Origin: Cryphonectria parasitica EP155
Lineage: Eukaryota > Ascomycota > Sordariomycetes > Diaporthales > Cryphonectriaceae
NCBI RefSeq assembly: GCF_011745365.1
Contig: NW_024468917.1
Coordinates: 1,612,001 to 1,676,000 of the forward strand
Reading direction: 5' to 3'
DNA length: 64,000 nucleotides
The notes under the pieces: model-generated
Database searches by the model: none
What the model was told of the DNA's origin: nothing
Seen by the model: only the letters and a program-made list of their open reading frames with translations
Shown here: piece by piece, positions 46,089 to 54,864 of the stretch
Numbering within the stretch: position 1 is the stretch's first letter
How the letters are laid out: every line of letters begins with the position of its first letter
Position numbers and translations under genes: made by a program

Positions 46089-46898
46089 AGTAAGCCAGAT
46101 TGATCTTGACCATCCCCATTGGTGCACAGAGAGAGCCAGATTGCTAACATGCCATAGTGACCCGTTCTCACAAGGTGCGACAGGTCCCTCTTTTTACACC
46201 CTTGTCCAGCAACAATCGTCGCGGCTAATGCTGTCATCTAGTACAACGACAAGGACCACGCCGGTTTGGCTGACGGCACTGCTGCTCCTGAGGAGCACCT
46301 CCCCCGTTACTTCGCCAAACATGGCTACGCTGGCGAGGACCCCAAGAAGATCAAGAAGAGCGGCGGCGGCAAGGGTAACTGGTGAGCAAGCCCCGATCTC
46401 CTTACAGCCTACCAGCACCACCACCACCATGATCCGTGTCACAAAATGGGGGAGGGGGTCGTATTTTGTCCTTGTTACCTAGTGACTGGCCGATTATATA
46501 CCCCTGAACCGCCCGACCCGCCCTGCTACGGGCTTCCCCATTGGGCCGAAGCACACACCGTGTTGCATATGCGCCTGTGAAGATCACCACGCAACACGAG
46601 CCGCTCTCCCCCCCAAATCATATTTCGTATATAGTGTCCACTGACGAGACGTAGGGGCAACCCTGGTGACGAGATCCTTGATGACCAGTTCAACCTGGCC
46701 AATGCCCGCCGCCGATCCAACTCGTCTGGCTATGCCAACAACCTCTCGGACTTCAAGACCAAGTTCGACCTGAATGAGGTCGAGCCCGTCTTTGAGGAGT
46801 CCATCCACGGCCCTGCCGAGGATGACCTGACCAAGACCGAATCTGCCTCTACCAGCGGCGGCTCTGTCGATGATGCGACTTCTGCTAAGAGCGTCTAA
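46089..46898 (+). CDS. STF2: STF2-like ATPase-stabilising factor / hydrophilin
   Basis: Four coding exons encode 133 residues: 46089 (one base), 46158-46174, 46242-46381 and 46655-46898. The first coding exon supplies only the A of the start codon; TG comes after the first intron (GTAAGC to CCATAG with a GCTAAC branch site), giving MTRSHK, which matches yeast Stf2 MTRTNK. The conserved core is RYFAKHGYAGEDPKKIKKSG then GKGNWGNPGDEI, again as in Stf2. The C-terminus is hydrophilic with NARRRSNSSGYANN and an acidic Ser-rich end. Yeast Stf2 stabilises inhibited F1Fo-ATPase and protects against drying as a hydrophilin; either role is possible. No other in-frame ATG gives this conserved N-terminus. 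Confidence 0.88.
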
Positions 46899-47412
46899 GT
46901 CTCCCTCCTAGGAGGGGCTTGGACATGATGAGGGCTGTCTTGTTTTCACCCACATACATACACATGTCGTTTCGAGCGCTGCGTATGACACAGTCACTGC
47001 TGGTCTTATTTGAAAACGAAAAGCGTGTTGTTTGGCCTGTCGCACTTGGCTGGCTGGCTTGTCTCGTGGAGATGGTTGCTCGATGGTCCTCTTGACATCT
47101 GGCGGCGTCTCAGCCTCGATTTGACTGACCCCCTCATCGCACGATGGTCGTGCCTTGCTCAACAGATAGCACCTTCTGGTAGTCTTGTGCTCACCAGACT
47201 GTAATATTATTTCTCTCCTTCCAGGTCGTACAACAAATGAATATGATGACTTCTTCTTCTGCATTCTTATCTGGTGAAAATTTTGCGCTTTCTCTTGTGA
47301 TTTCTTCAGCTTATATCCCAGTATGCTACCCGACATGTATGCACCAGCTCACTCTCACTCTTTTGAACAATGTAAATAGGGATTAGTTGGATATCAGATT
47401 CTTGGCGTCCCT
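46899..47412. other. Convergent intergenic region
   Basis: This lies between the 3' ends of the STF2-like gene (+) and FMT1 (-). A 142-codon minus frame at 46908-47336 matches nothing and lies in AT-rich untranslated sequence. Confidence 0.5.
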
Positions 47413-49092
47413 CTATGCCTCCTCATGGGTCGTCATGATGTCCATAGCATAATCTAGATTCGTAGCCTCCTCCACCGTCAACCTCTTCTCCATGAACCGA
47501 TCCAGCGCCCTCGAGGCAGGCTTTCCCACCCCGCCCTCGTTCTTGATCATTCTCACTCTGATGGCAGTGCACGGCCCGAAGCTTGTCCCTACCAAAGGCG
47601 CAGCCTGTCCACCGGCAAATTGATACGGCACACGCAATGGTATCACCACGCTCGTCCCCTCCTTTCCTTGCTGTTCCTCGCCGTCGTCCTCCACCAACAC
47701 GAGCATCCGGAACTCCCGTGCAGCATGCTCGTTCTTGGTCGAGAAACACACATTCACGATCTGCGCGGGCAACTCTGTCTGCCGCGCCTCCTCGTCCAGC
47801 TCCCTCGTGTCCTCGCCAGCGGCGGCGGCAGCAGCAGCAGCAGCAGCAGCGGCAGCGCGGTCGTGTTTGCGCTGGACGATGGTCATGACGGCGTCCTGCA
47901 GCACGCGTGGGCATGGGATGGCCTCGACGTCCTCCAGGATGAGCCGCTCCTCGTGCGGGTTCTCGGGTGTCATGGCGTGGGTCCACAGGCCGGTCACTTT
48001 GCCTGCCGGTTGGTACCCGACGGCGCGGAAGCGTGTTTCGAGGTCGGAAGCGGTCCAGCGCCCGGCTGGGTAGAGGGCGTGGTCGCGGGCCCAGAGGGTG
48101 CTGTCCCAGTCGATGCAGGCGTCGATCTTGCGGATCTTGGGGGCGTCACGGAGGGAGGAGGAGGAGGAGGAGAAGAAGGAAGGGGGCAGGTCTAGAGGGG
48201 GTGGGTAGGGGGGGACGTGTAGGCCCTGCTGGAGAGCGTCGGCGAGCAGGGCGGCACCGACTGGGGCGAGGCTCTCGAGGAGCTGCGGGGTGGTGCACCG
48301 TGGCGGGATGGGGAGGCCTGGGGTGGGGGTGCGCGCGAGGATGTGGCCCCGGTCGTACTCGGTCGGGTGAAGCGTCTGCAGGGTGACGCCGGCGCCGGGC
48401 CGGTTGGCGAGGAGGGTCCACTGCAAGGGGGCGGGCCCGCGCAGGTCCGGCAGGAGGCTGGGGTGGAGATTTAGGCCGCCGTATGCGAGGGAGAAGAGGA
48501 TGCGCGGGGGCACAAAGAGGCCAAAGGAAACGGCGATGAGGAGGTTGAAGGGCAGGTGGCCGCGGTGGGTGAGCTTGCCGGACGGGTGGGGGTGGATGGT
48601 GCGCTGGCCTGTCGTGGGGTGCGTCACGCGGCCTGGCAGGGGCAGGTCCCAGCCCGTGAAGGTGTCGCGCTGGTGTAAGGGGAGGTGGAGGGCGTGGGCG
48701 AGGTGGAAGAGCGGTCCTACGGCGATGCGCTTCAGGCCGCGGCCGCCGGGTTTTCCTGGGCGCACGAGGACGTCGATGGACTCGATCAGGTCGGGCTGGG
48801 CCTTGTGCAGGTCGTGTAGCGCTGTGAGAGAGGCGCAGCTGAAGGCGTCGGAGCCGCAAAAGAGGATGCGAAGCGGCGCTGAGGTCTTGCTGGGGGAGGA
48901 GGAGGAGGAGGAGGACGAGGAGGAGGACGAGGAGGACGAGGAGGACGAGGGTGAAGCTGTGTGATTATGGCGAGTTTGTCTTGAGGTCGATGGCCTGCTG
49001 GTAGTGTATGAGTGGTTACATGTTGCGAGCAAGCTTGTGTGTCTTGGAACGAGTCTGCACATGAGTGCTGGACGGTTTATTGACGGTGGCAT
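47413..49092 (-). CDS. FMT1: Mitochondrial methionyl-tRNA formyltransferase
   Basis: A single exon encodes 559 residues, longer than the usual 310-400. The N-terminus is Arg/Ser/Thr-rich without acids, fitting a mitochondrial targeting signal, followed by a poly-Ser run at about 49-67. The catalytic domain starts LRILFCGSDAFSCASL. GGLNLHPSLLPDLRGPAPLQW carries the Asn and His of the formyl transfer site, and TEYDRGHILA carries the Asp. A weaker C-terminal domain holds a poly-Ala run encoded by GCA/GCC triplets. The enzyme formylates the initiator Met-tRNA for organelle translation, using 10-formyl-tetrahydrofolate. Antisense frames over 47.6-48.9 kb are shadows of its GC-rich codons. Confidence 0.92.
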   Translation of the reverse strand: MPPSINRPALMCRLVPRHTSLLATCNHSYTTSRPSTSRQTRHNHTASPSSSSSSSSSSSSSSSSSSPSKTSAPLRILFCGSDAFSCASLTALHDLHKAQPDLIESIDVLVRPGKPGGRGLKRIAVGPLFHLAHALHLPLHQRDTFTGWDLPLPGRVTHPTTGQRTIHPHPSGKLTHRGHLPFNLLIAVSFGLFVPPRILFSLAYGGLNLHPSLLPDLRGPAPLQWTLLANRPGAGVTLQTLHPTEYDRGHILARTPTPGLPIPPRCTTPQLLESLAPVGAALLADALQQGLHVPPYPPPLDLPPSFFSSSSSSLRDAPKIRKIDACIDWDSTLWARDHALYPAGRWTASDLETRFRAVGYQPAGKVTGLWTHAMTPENPHEERLILEDVEAIPCPRVLQDAVMTIVQRKHDRAAAAAAAAAAAAAGEDTRELDEEARQTELPAQIVNVCFSTKNEHAAREFRMLVLVEDDGEEQQGKEGTSVVIPLRVPYQFAGGQAAPLVGTSFGPCTAIRVRMIKNEGGVGKPASRALDRFMEKRLTVEEATNLDYAMDIMTTHEEA

Positions 49093-50078
49093 GGCGAGTG
49101 AGGGAGTGAGTGAGAAGGTTGCTGGTGGTAAAGAGAGCGACGAAGGACGGTCACCAAAGGTGAGAGAGAGGACCGGCGTTGAACGAACTCATCGCTGTAT
49201 AAGAAAAGAATAAAACAAAATCCCAATGCAAAAAAGATAGAGAGTTCCTCAATCAAAGTAAAGGTATCAAATATAACACATAAATTGTATGAAAGAAGTT
49301 CACAGGGCGCATCCTCCTGTTCTTGATGGACCGATGAAACCGTGGAACTTTTTTTATGCAAGTTTGATGTTCTCAAGTACTAATTAATGCTGTATAGAAA
49401 AATAACATGACCTTGTCATGTTGGTAAAGTTGCAATAATCGGGCGCTATATCCTTGTAACCGACATCAGCCCATCATTAGCACTGAAAGCAATCCGCTTG
49501 TGAATGGGGTGGTTCTCATCTCCCACAAGAAATATATCCATAATTACTACGACCTTTGAAGACTGAACTATCTTCTGAGAGGTGCTTAGGCTTACAAAAA
49601 TCTCCATGGAGCTGTGGCTGCTCGGAAAACTTGTTGGAATCCTCACATGCATAAGATGTCTTGCTCCCAATTAATGCTTGTTGTCCTGAATAAGTATGGA
49701 TCCCTAAGTCAGCTTTTACAAACAAAACAATGCTTTCTGAGACTCAGTTTCACGTATGGAGGACTTGGAGAGTAAGCCAGCAAATACTCTGATCACAAAC
49801 AAGTTTGTCATTGAAACAGCCCTAGGTGAAGGGCAACCCTATAGACCCAACAAAACAAATGCAGGACGCTTGACAGGCAAAAAGTCTAAATACGCTGACT
49901 GAGAAAGAACAGAGAAGCCCAACCCACCTATCCTACGCCTTACCATGCATCATCACCGAACGGTTGCAATTGAATAGACAGCTGAGCAGCTTTGGGAGCA
50001 GCCCACGCCCTTTCATCATCTCGCGTGTGTGCCCTTCGCCTTCGCTGTCGCATATGTTCCCGATTCACTCGTATCTGT
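49093..50078. other. Intergenic region
   Basis: AT-richer stretch upstream of FMT1 (-) and downstream of the unrecognised minus-strand gene. No open frame above 100 codons, no RNA gene and no clear repeat. Confidence 0.5.
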
Positions 50079-51659
50079 TCAGGACCGAGCACAGAAATTG
50101 CATCGATCGCATGAGGCCATGGGGAGAGGCGACGGACGATGGCGTCGAGGTAGACAGTCTCTGAGAAAAGCTGGTAGATTGGGACGAGGAAAAGCGCAGA
50201 CCCAGCCTGATGCGCGTTTCGGTTTCGGTTCCGTGTTCAGAGTGGGCGTATGTTGCTCTAGAGAGAAGAGCCGAGAGGATTGCGCCTCGACGCATGCATC
50301 GAGGTGCTGCTCTCCCATGTGTGGAACATGCGGGACGAGTTGATCCGCTACGCCATCTCGTGCACCCGTCATTGTTGGGCGGTTGCCAATTTCGCCTTCA
50401 GCAATGCCAATTCCGGCCATCACAGCCTCGTGAACCGTAACTACCTCCACCCCATTCTCGCGTACCGAGCTGATATCACTCACGCGCGGGCGACGCAAGA
50501 GGCTTTGACCTTCACCTGCGCCATCTGCCCTGTCGGTCTCTCTCGAATGCTGTGGTTCGCTGCTCATACCTGCCACATATGCAATCTCAAACAGAGAGCC
50601 TTCATTTCGAGAAGAGCCTGCATCACCGTCATGGCAGAGCCCATGGGGATCCCGTGTGCTTTGTCTTGGTTGACAGCTCATGAGAACATTTCCATCTAAA
50701 CGACCAAGAGCGGGACGGACAGGTCGAGGTATACGTGAGTATGTCAATCTTCGAGGAGGAGGGGACTGTGGTGTGGGAGGATCCCTATAGAACTGTATCT
50801 CTCTGGAAATGCTCTGCGTTGCTGCGTCTTGATAGATACGGGATGTCGACGGTGCAGCAGTCTCTTGACTCATGGCAGCCTCCGATGGTGGTGCCACGGC
50901 ACTGATCTCGACTTCCTCAAGACCCACTGTGGATGTTACATTGATTTGACGTCCTGCAGGCGCAGGAGGATCACGGCGACTGGATCGATGGAATGTGAAG
51001 CTGGAATTGGGGTCATCATGACCCTCGAGAGTTGAGATAGTCGTGTCTGGCGTGGGCGTATCCGACTCGTCTTCGTTGTCGTCACTCGAGCTGCCATCAC
51101 TCTCATATTCTGTGGCCCCCTCGGAGTCGAACCTGTCCTCACCATCACCGTCCGTCTCAGAGTCAGAGACCACGTCTTCTTCAGAATCAGACTCGACTGG
51201 CGCTTGTTCAATTCGGACAACTTCTAGTTCTCTCTGCCAGACTCCCCGTGACAAGTGATCAGGAGCCCGTCGACAGAGATTCGGATCCAGTCTGTTTGCC
51301 CGGAGGTAGTCACTCCATAGCTTGTCACACCACTTCCGGAAGATACCGTGCGCTTGGGACTGATGCCAACCGGTGATACCGCACACGACGCAGGAGGAGA
51401 TAACTTTCAGGAGAGAATTTGCCTGACGTGAGGGGATGTTGACTTTCACCAACTCACTGAGGAGCCGAGACCTTTGCCGCATATTGGATGCATTGACGGG
51501 TCGCGAGCAGTGGGGTGCATTGCGGGCGTATGGAGCGTATGCGATGCAGTCATTGGAACGGTTTTGTATACCGAGGAAGTCACAAAGATCAGCCTGCGAT
51601 CTGAAATGGAAGACATCGACCTCGACAAGGTCTTGAGAGAGGTAGCGTGAAGATTGCAT
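50079..51659 (-). CDS. Unrecognised protein, acidic Ser-rich centre
   Basis: A 526-codon frame runs from the ATG at 51659. I do not recognise a family. The first 150 residues look folded: hydrophobic FHFRSQADLCDFLGIQ, then several Cys and Trp (CIAYAPYARNAPHCSRP, SSCVVCGITGWHQSQ, KWCDKLWSDYL). Residues about 150-215 are an acidic Ser/Glu/Asp tract, and the rest is Pro/Ser/Arg-rich and disordered. A splice-like CTCACTTCAG lies directly before the start, so an upstream exon is possible, but none of the adjacent frames joins it with a matching phase. It may be a lineage-specific or decaying gene. The high-coverage antisense strand has only short frames. Confidence 0.55.
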   Translation of the reverse strand: MQSSRYLSQDLVEVDVFHFRSQADLCDFLGIQNRSNDCIAYAPYARNAPHCSRPVNASNMRQRSRLLSELVKVNIPSRQANSLLKVISSCVVCGITGWHQSQAHGIFRKWCDKLWSDYLRANRLDPNLCRRAPDHLSRGVWQRELEVVRIEQAPVESDSEEDVVSDSETDGDGEDRFDSEGATEYESDGSSSDDNEDESDTPTPDTTISTLEGHDDPNSSFTFHRSSRRDPPAPAGRQINVTSTVGLEEVEISAVAPPSEAAMSQETAAPSTSRIYQDAATQSISREIQFYRDPPTPQSPPPRRLTYSRIPRPVRPALGRLDGNVLMSCQPRQSTRDPHGLCHDGDAGSSRNEGSLFEIAYVAGMSSEPQHSRETDRADGAGEGQSLLRRPRVSDISSVRENGVEVVTVHEAVMAGIGIAEGEIGNRPTMTGARDGVADQLVPHVPHMGEQHLDACVEAQSSRLFSLEQHTPTLNTEPKPKRASGWVCAFPRPNLPAFLRDCLPRRHRPSPLPMASCDRCNFCARS

Positions 51660-52627
51660 TCTGAAGTGAGTAATTGTAGCACTGTGGGATACTAACGAGG
51701 AGACAAAGCGGAGTCAAGACCAGAGGCCGGACGACAGCCTCATTCTTGTAGTTGAAGACAATTTGTATTTCGTAGCTTCGCTCCATCTCGATAACCATGC
51801 CGGCGATACATCGGGTTTGAGACAACGAGTACATGGCCCCCACGTGTGAATGCAGGTCGGGCCCCTGAGCGGTTACCTGGGCTTCAGCCCCATTGCGAAG
51901 CCCAAGATATGGGCTCAAGCCGAACAGCATTTCCTCCCAAAGCTTTGATCCGTGCTTAGTTCCGTACTTTACCCATCTCGAATTCCAGCATCGGGAAAAG
52001 CGGGCCCATTGTAGTTTATCGTTGTGTAGCGTTTCGTGGGAAAGGAGGGATAGTAAAGATGCACAACTTTGAATGCCCCGATCCCATTGACATATCGAAA
52101 TTGAATTATTATTAGCCAGTGTATTGGTGGTTGTGCGGCGGAGCGGGGGAAGTGCGTCTTGAAAGCTGTTTTGCATATGCAGTTGGCTGCAAGGTTCGGT
52201 GGCGCCGCAACCTGTGCGACGATCCTTGCCGATAAGGTGCTCAAAAAGACCAAGTATGCCTCGGCGGCCTCAACAATCGAAAATAGAGTTCGTCTGAAGC
52301 TTGGAATACTGCCTGTTGTGCAATAGTCAGGCCTTCGTCGCCTCTGGTATTCTATGCCTGGAGCCAATGTCGCGTGATTGCGCTGCAGCGGCGTGTCCAC
52401 CAAGCTGAAGTTGAACTGGCCTTGAGAAATTGTACCTCTAGATGGCTGAGCTCTGAACCCGGCGGGCATCGTTTCGAGTGACGCCCATTCTTTGCGACTG
52501 CCTGGACAAACAGTACCTCAGGAGCAGCCGCTCGGATCATCCTCGAAGAAAGAGCCGATCGTCTTTGTCGGCAAAGATGTGCCCAGCGTAAAGCAGAGGG
52601 CACAATGCTTTGTAGCAGAAATGTCCC
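51660..52627 (-). other. Protein-like fragments in several minus frames
   Basis: Two long overlapping minus-strand frames (51589-52176 and 51969-52469) and a shorter one (52352-52603) contain protein-like stretches, for example ISQGQFNFSLVDTPLQRN and a Trp-rich WARFSRCWNSRWVKYG. Their phases do not join by simple GT-AG introns. This could be the broken upstream part of the gene at 50079-51659, an intron-rich gene I failed to resolve, or chance. No family is recognised. Confidence 0.3.
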
Positions 52628-53525
52628 TCAGAGCAGCTCGAAATCATCCAGCTTGTCTCTGTACTGCATGATGTTGCGCTTGATCTTGCTGCCAACCGAC
52701 CAGGTCACGAAATCCTCGAGCTGGCGGGTGACCAAAAAGGCCGGGTCTGTGACGGTCTCGGTGCCGACCCGCACGTGACCTTGCTCAATCATCTTCGTCG
52801 CAGCTTGCTGTAGACATGTTAGTAGCGGGACTTTCAGGTTCTCAGCGATGCCTGCAAAAGGATACGTACGACAGTCTCCGCCATCCTCAGCCGTGTCATG
52901 ACCACGGGAAGTCGACGTCGTGCAAACGCGGACACGGTTGCACCATGCTCGACAGCGCTCAACTTGGACGTGGAGGACAGGATGCCCATGTCGTAGAGTT
53001 TATCCAGTAGCAGCTTCTCATGCTTTCGCCGGACCTCGTTGTCCGGCGGCATGAGCGAGAGGCGATGGGCGAGCTGACGGACAGACTTGAAAGGGCATCA
53101 TGTTAGTCTCTTCGGCGGTACGTAAAGGACTTGGATGCATCACTCACACCACAGAGTCGATTGTACTTGTTGTAGTCCTCTGGTTTCTGGATCATGTACC
53201 CTGTGAAGAGTCAATACAAAACCTCGACTGCAGAAAACTTTTGTTCCGGCCCCGACGACTTTTGGTTCCTTGAAGATACCCATGCACCAACAAAAGCCAC
53301 GAAATGAATAAGAAATCCGTAATCCAAAAAAGGAAAGGAGAAAATTATCAACGTACGTCTGATGACATTGTGATCGCGGTGACCGTTGTCCTACATATCA
53401 AGATCAGATTTGTGTTCGCGGGGGGGGGGGGGGGGAGACTGGAAAGGGCAGCGCACCTGTTTGTATGTGATGAAGTCTGTCTTCTTGAGCAGCTTCTGCT
53501 CATGATACTTGAGCTTCCTGACCAT
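52628..53525 (-). CDS. IMP3: U3 snoRNP protein Imp3
   Basis: Five exons on the minus strand, 53525-53457, 53390-53357, 53200-53148, 53085-52870 and 52807-52628, encode 183 residues, the same length as yeast Imp3. The N-terminus [19 protein letters not shown] is nearly invariant in the family, followed by [15 protein letters not shown]. The S4 RNA-binding domain at about 108-165 has [17 protein letters not shown] and [10 protein letters not shown]. Imp3 helps the U3 snoRNA pair with pre-rRNA during small-subunit processome assembly in the nucleolus. Intron 1 contains a 16-base G tract on the plus strand (53420-53435). The last intron has a CTAAC branch site. The gene shares a 292-base promoter with mitochondrial S18. 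Confidence 0.94.
53420..53435. repeat. Homopolymer G tract in IMP3 intron
   Basis: Sixteen consecutive G on the plus strand read as C in the IMP3 pre-mRNA, just after the first exon. In the RNA it forms a C-rich polypyrimidine run. Such tracts are prone to length change and assembly error. Confidence 0.9.
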
Positions 53526-53817
53526 CTTGGAGACTTTGGAAGGATCAACTCCTACAAGAACGAGATATTCAAGGGAACTTTGGCGCTGGCGTTGAGATTT
53601 GTAGAAGGCGATATCCGAGTCTTCAAAATTCAGCAGACGGAGCCGCTCAATTGATGCTTAGCGGCCCCACTTTTGCGCCTGGGCTCCCGCGCCGCATGAG
53701 CCTGCCGCCAAAACTTGGGTTTCGTCGTGCACCGGTTACAAACCCACCTCAAACCTCTAACTTTATTTTCCTATCCACGACCAGCGGGAGGAAAAGGGCA
53801 GCAGTTCACAGTTCAAC

Positions 53818-54754
53818 ATGCCTCCACGGCTACCATTACGACCTCTCCTGAGGTCTCTCCAGGTGTCTGGGCCTCAGACGAGAGCTCCCATCTCCTCGAC
53901 CTCAAAAAATGGAGCCCGTACGTCCGGACCCGATCTCTCGTGTACACCATACTGGCGAAGCTAACCACCACCACCTCCCTCAACAGTCCAGGACCTTGGC
54001 GCGGCCGGACAGTCCGCATCGAAAGCCCTGCTCGATTTCGACGACAAGTCCTCCGACGCCTCTGCCGCGAACAACACCAGCGGCAGCGGCAGCGGCACGC
54101 CCTCGCCCAACAGCTCATTTGCCGCATCTCAGGCAGGCAACGCGCTCTATAGCGTATTGAAACGGAGCAACGGATTCGAGAACATATCGCAGAACAAGGA
54201 GACGTTCGATGAAAAGACTAGGCTCGCGAAGGAACGTAGTGACATGTCACGGCAGATGACACGCAGCTGGAAGATGGGCGATGTTTATGCGCCGCACGAC
54301 ATAAGTCATGTCGAGATGCTCAAGTGGAGGCAGCCCAAGAGGCCGACCAAGGACATTCTGGACATTCTGGGCTTGAATCCCCTGGATCACTATAAGGTAT
54401 GTGACTTGGGACTAGGTTAATTCTCTGTTGATCAGGAAGTTTTGACTTGAATACGTTTCCGAACGTTGGGTTGGATATCACTGAACCCCTAGCTAATTCC
54501 CTCGACCGCAGAATTTCGCAATGATGTCTGAGTTTATGACCGAGATGGGACGGATCAAGCACTCGAAAGAGACCGGGCTCCGGCCCGTCAACCAGAGGAA
54601 GATGGCCAAAGCCATCAGGAGGGCGATCGGGATGGGCATACACCCCAGTACACACAGACATCCGGAGATTCTCTTCGGCCAGTCAAGGGCCGGCCCAAGA
54701 TATCAGAACAGCAGGATGCCCGAGCCCACCCAGAACAAGATCAAGGTGAAATAG
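53818..54754 (+). CDS. RSM18: Mitochondrial small-subunit ribosomal protein S18
   Basis: Three exons, 53818-53917, 53987-54396 and 54512-54754, encode 250 residues. The N-terminus MPPRLPLRPLLRSLQVSG is basic and hydrophobic, as expected of a mitochondrial leader. A Ser/Gly/Asn-rich linker follows, then DVYAPHDISHVEMLKW. The bS18 core in exon 3 is NFAMMSEFMTEMGRIKHS, then TGLRPVNQRKMAKAIRRAIG, the classic S18 helix. The protein is a component of the mitochondrial 37S ribosomal subunit. The extensions around the core are normal for fungal mitochondrial versions. It faces IMP3 across a 292-base shared upstream region. Confidence 0.92.
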
Positions 54755-54864
54755 AGAGACTTTGGAACGCATGACGCATGTAAATTTAGACAGGCAAATG
54801 GCTGTATATTGCATTGAGATGCTCGTGGACCTATGTGCCGCTGGAATGCAGTACTGCTGTCTTA

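Noticed and set aside
46908..47336. 142-codon minus frame between STF2-like and FMT1
   Set aside because: It lies in convergent 3' flanks with poor composition and no family.
48146..48859. 237-codon Arg/Pro/His-rich minus frame and the overlapping plus frames
   Set aside because: These are alternative frames of FMT1, with extreme composition and no motif.
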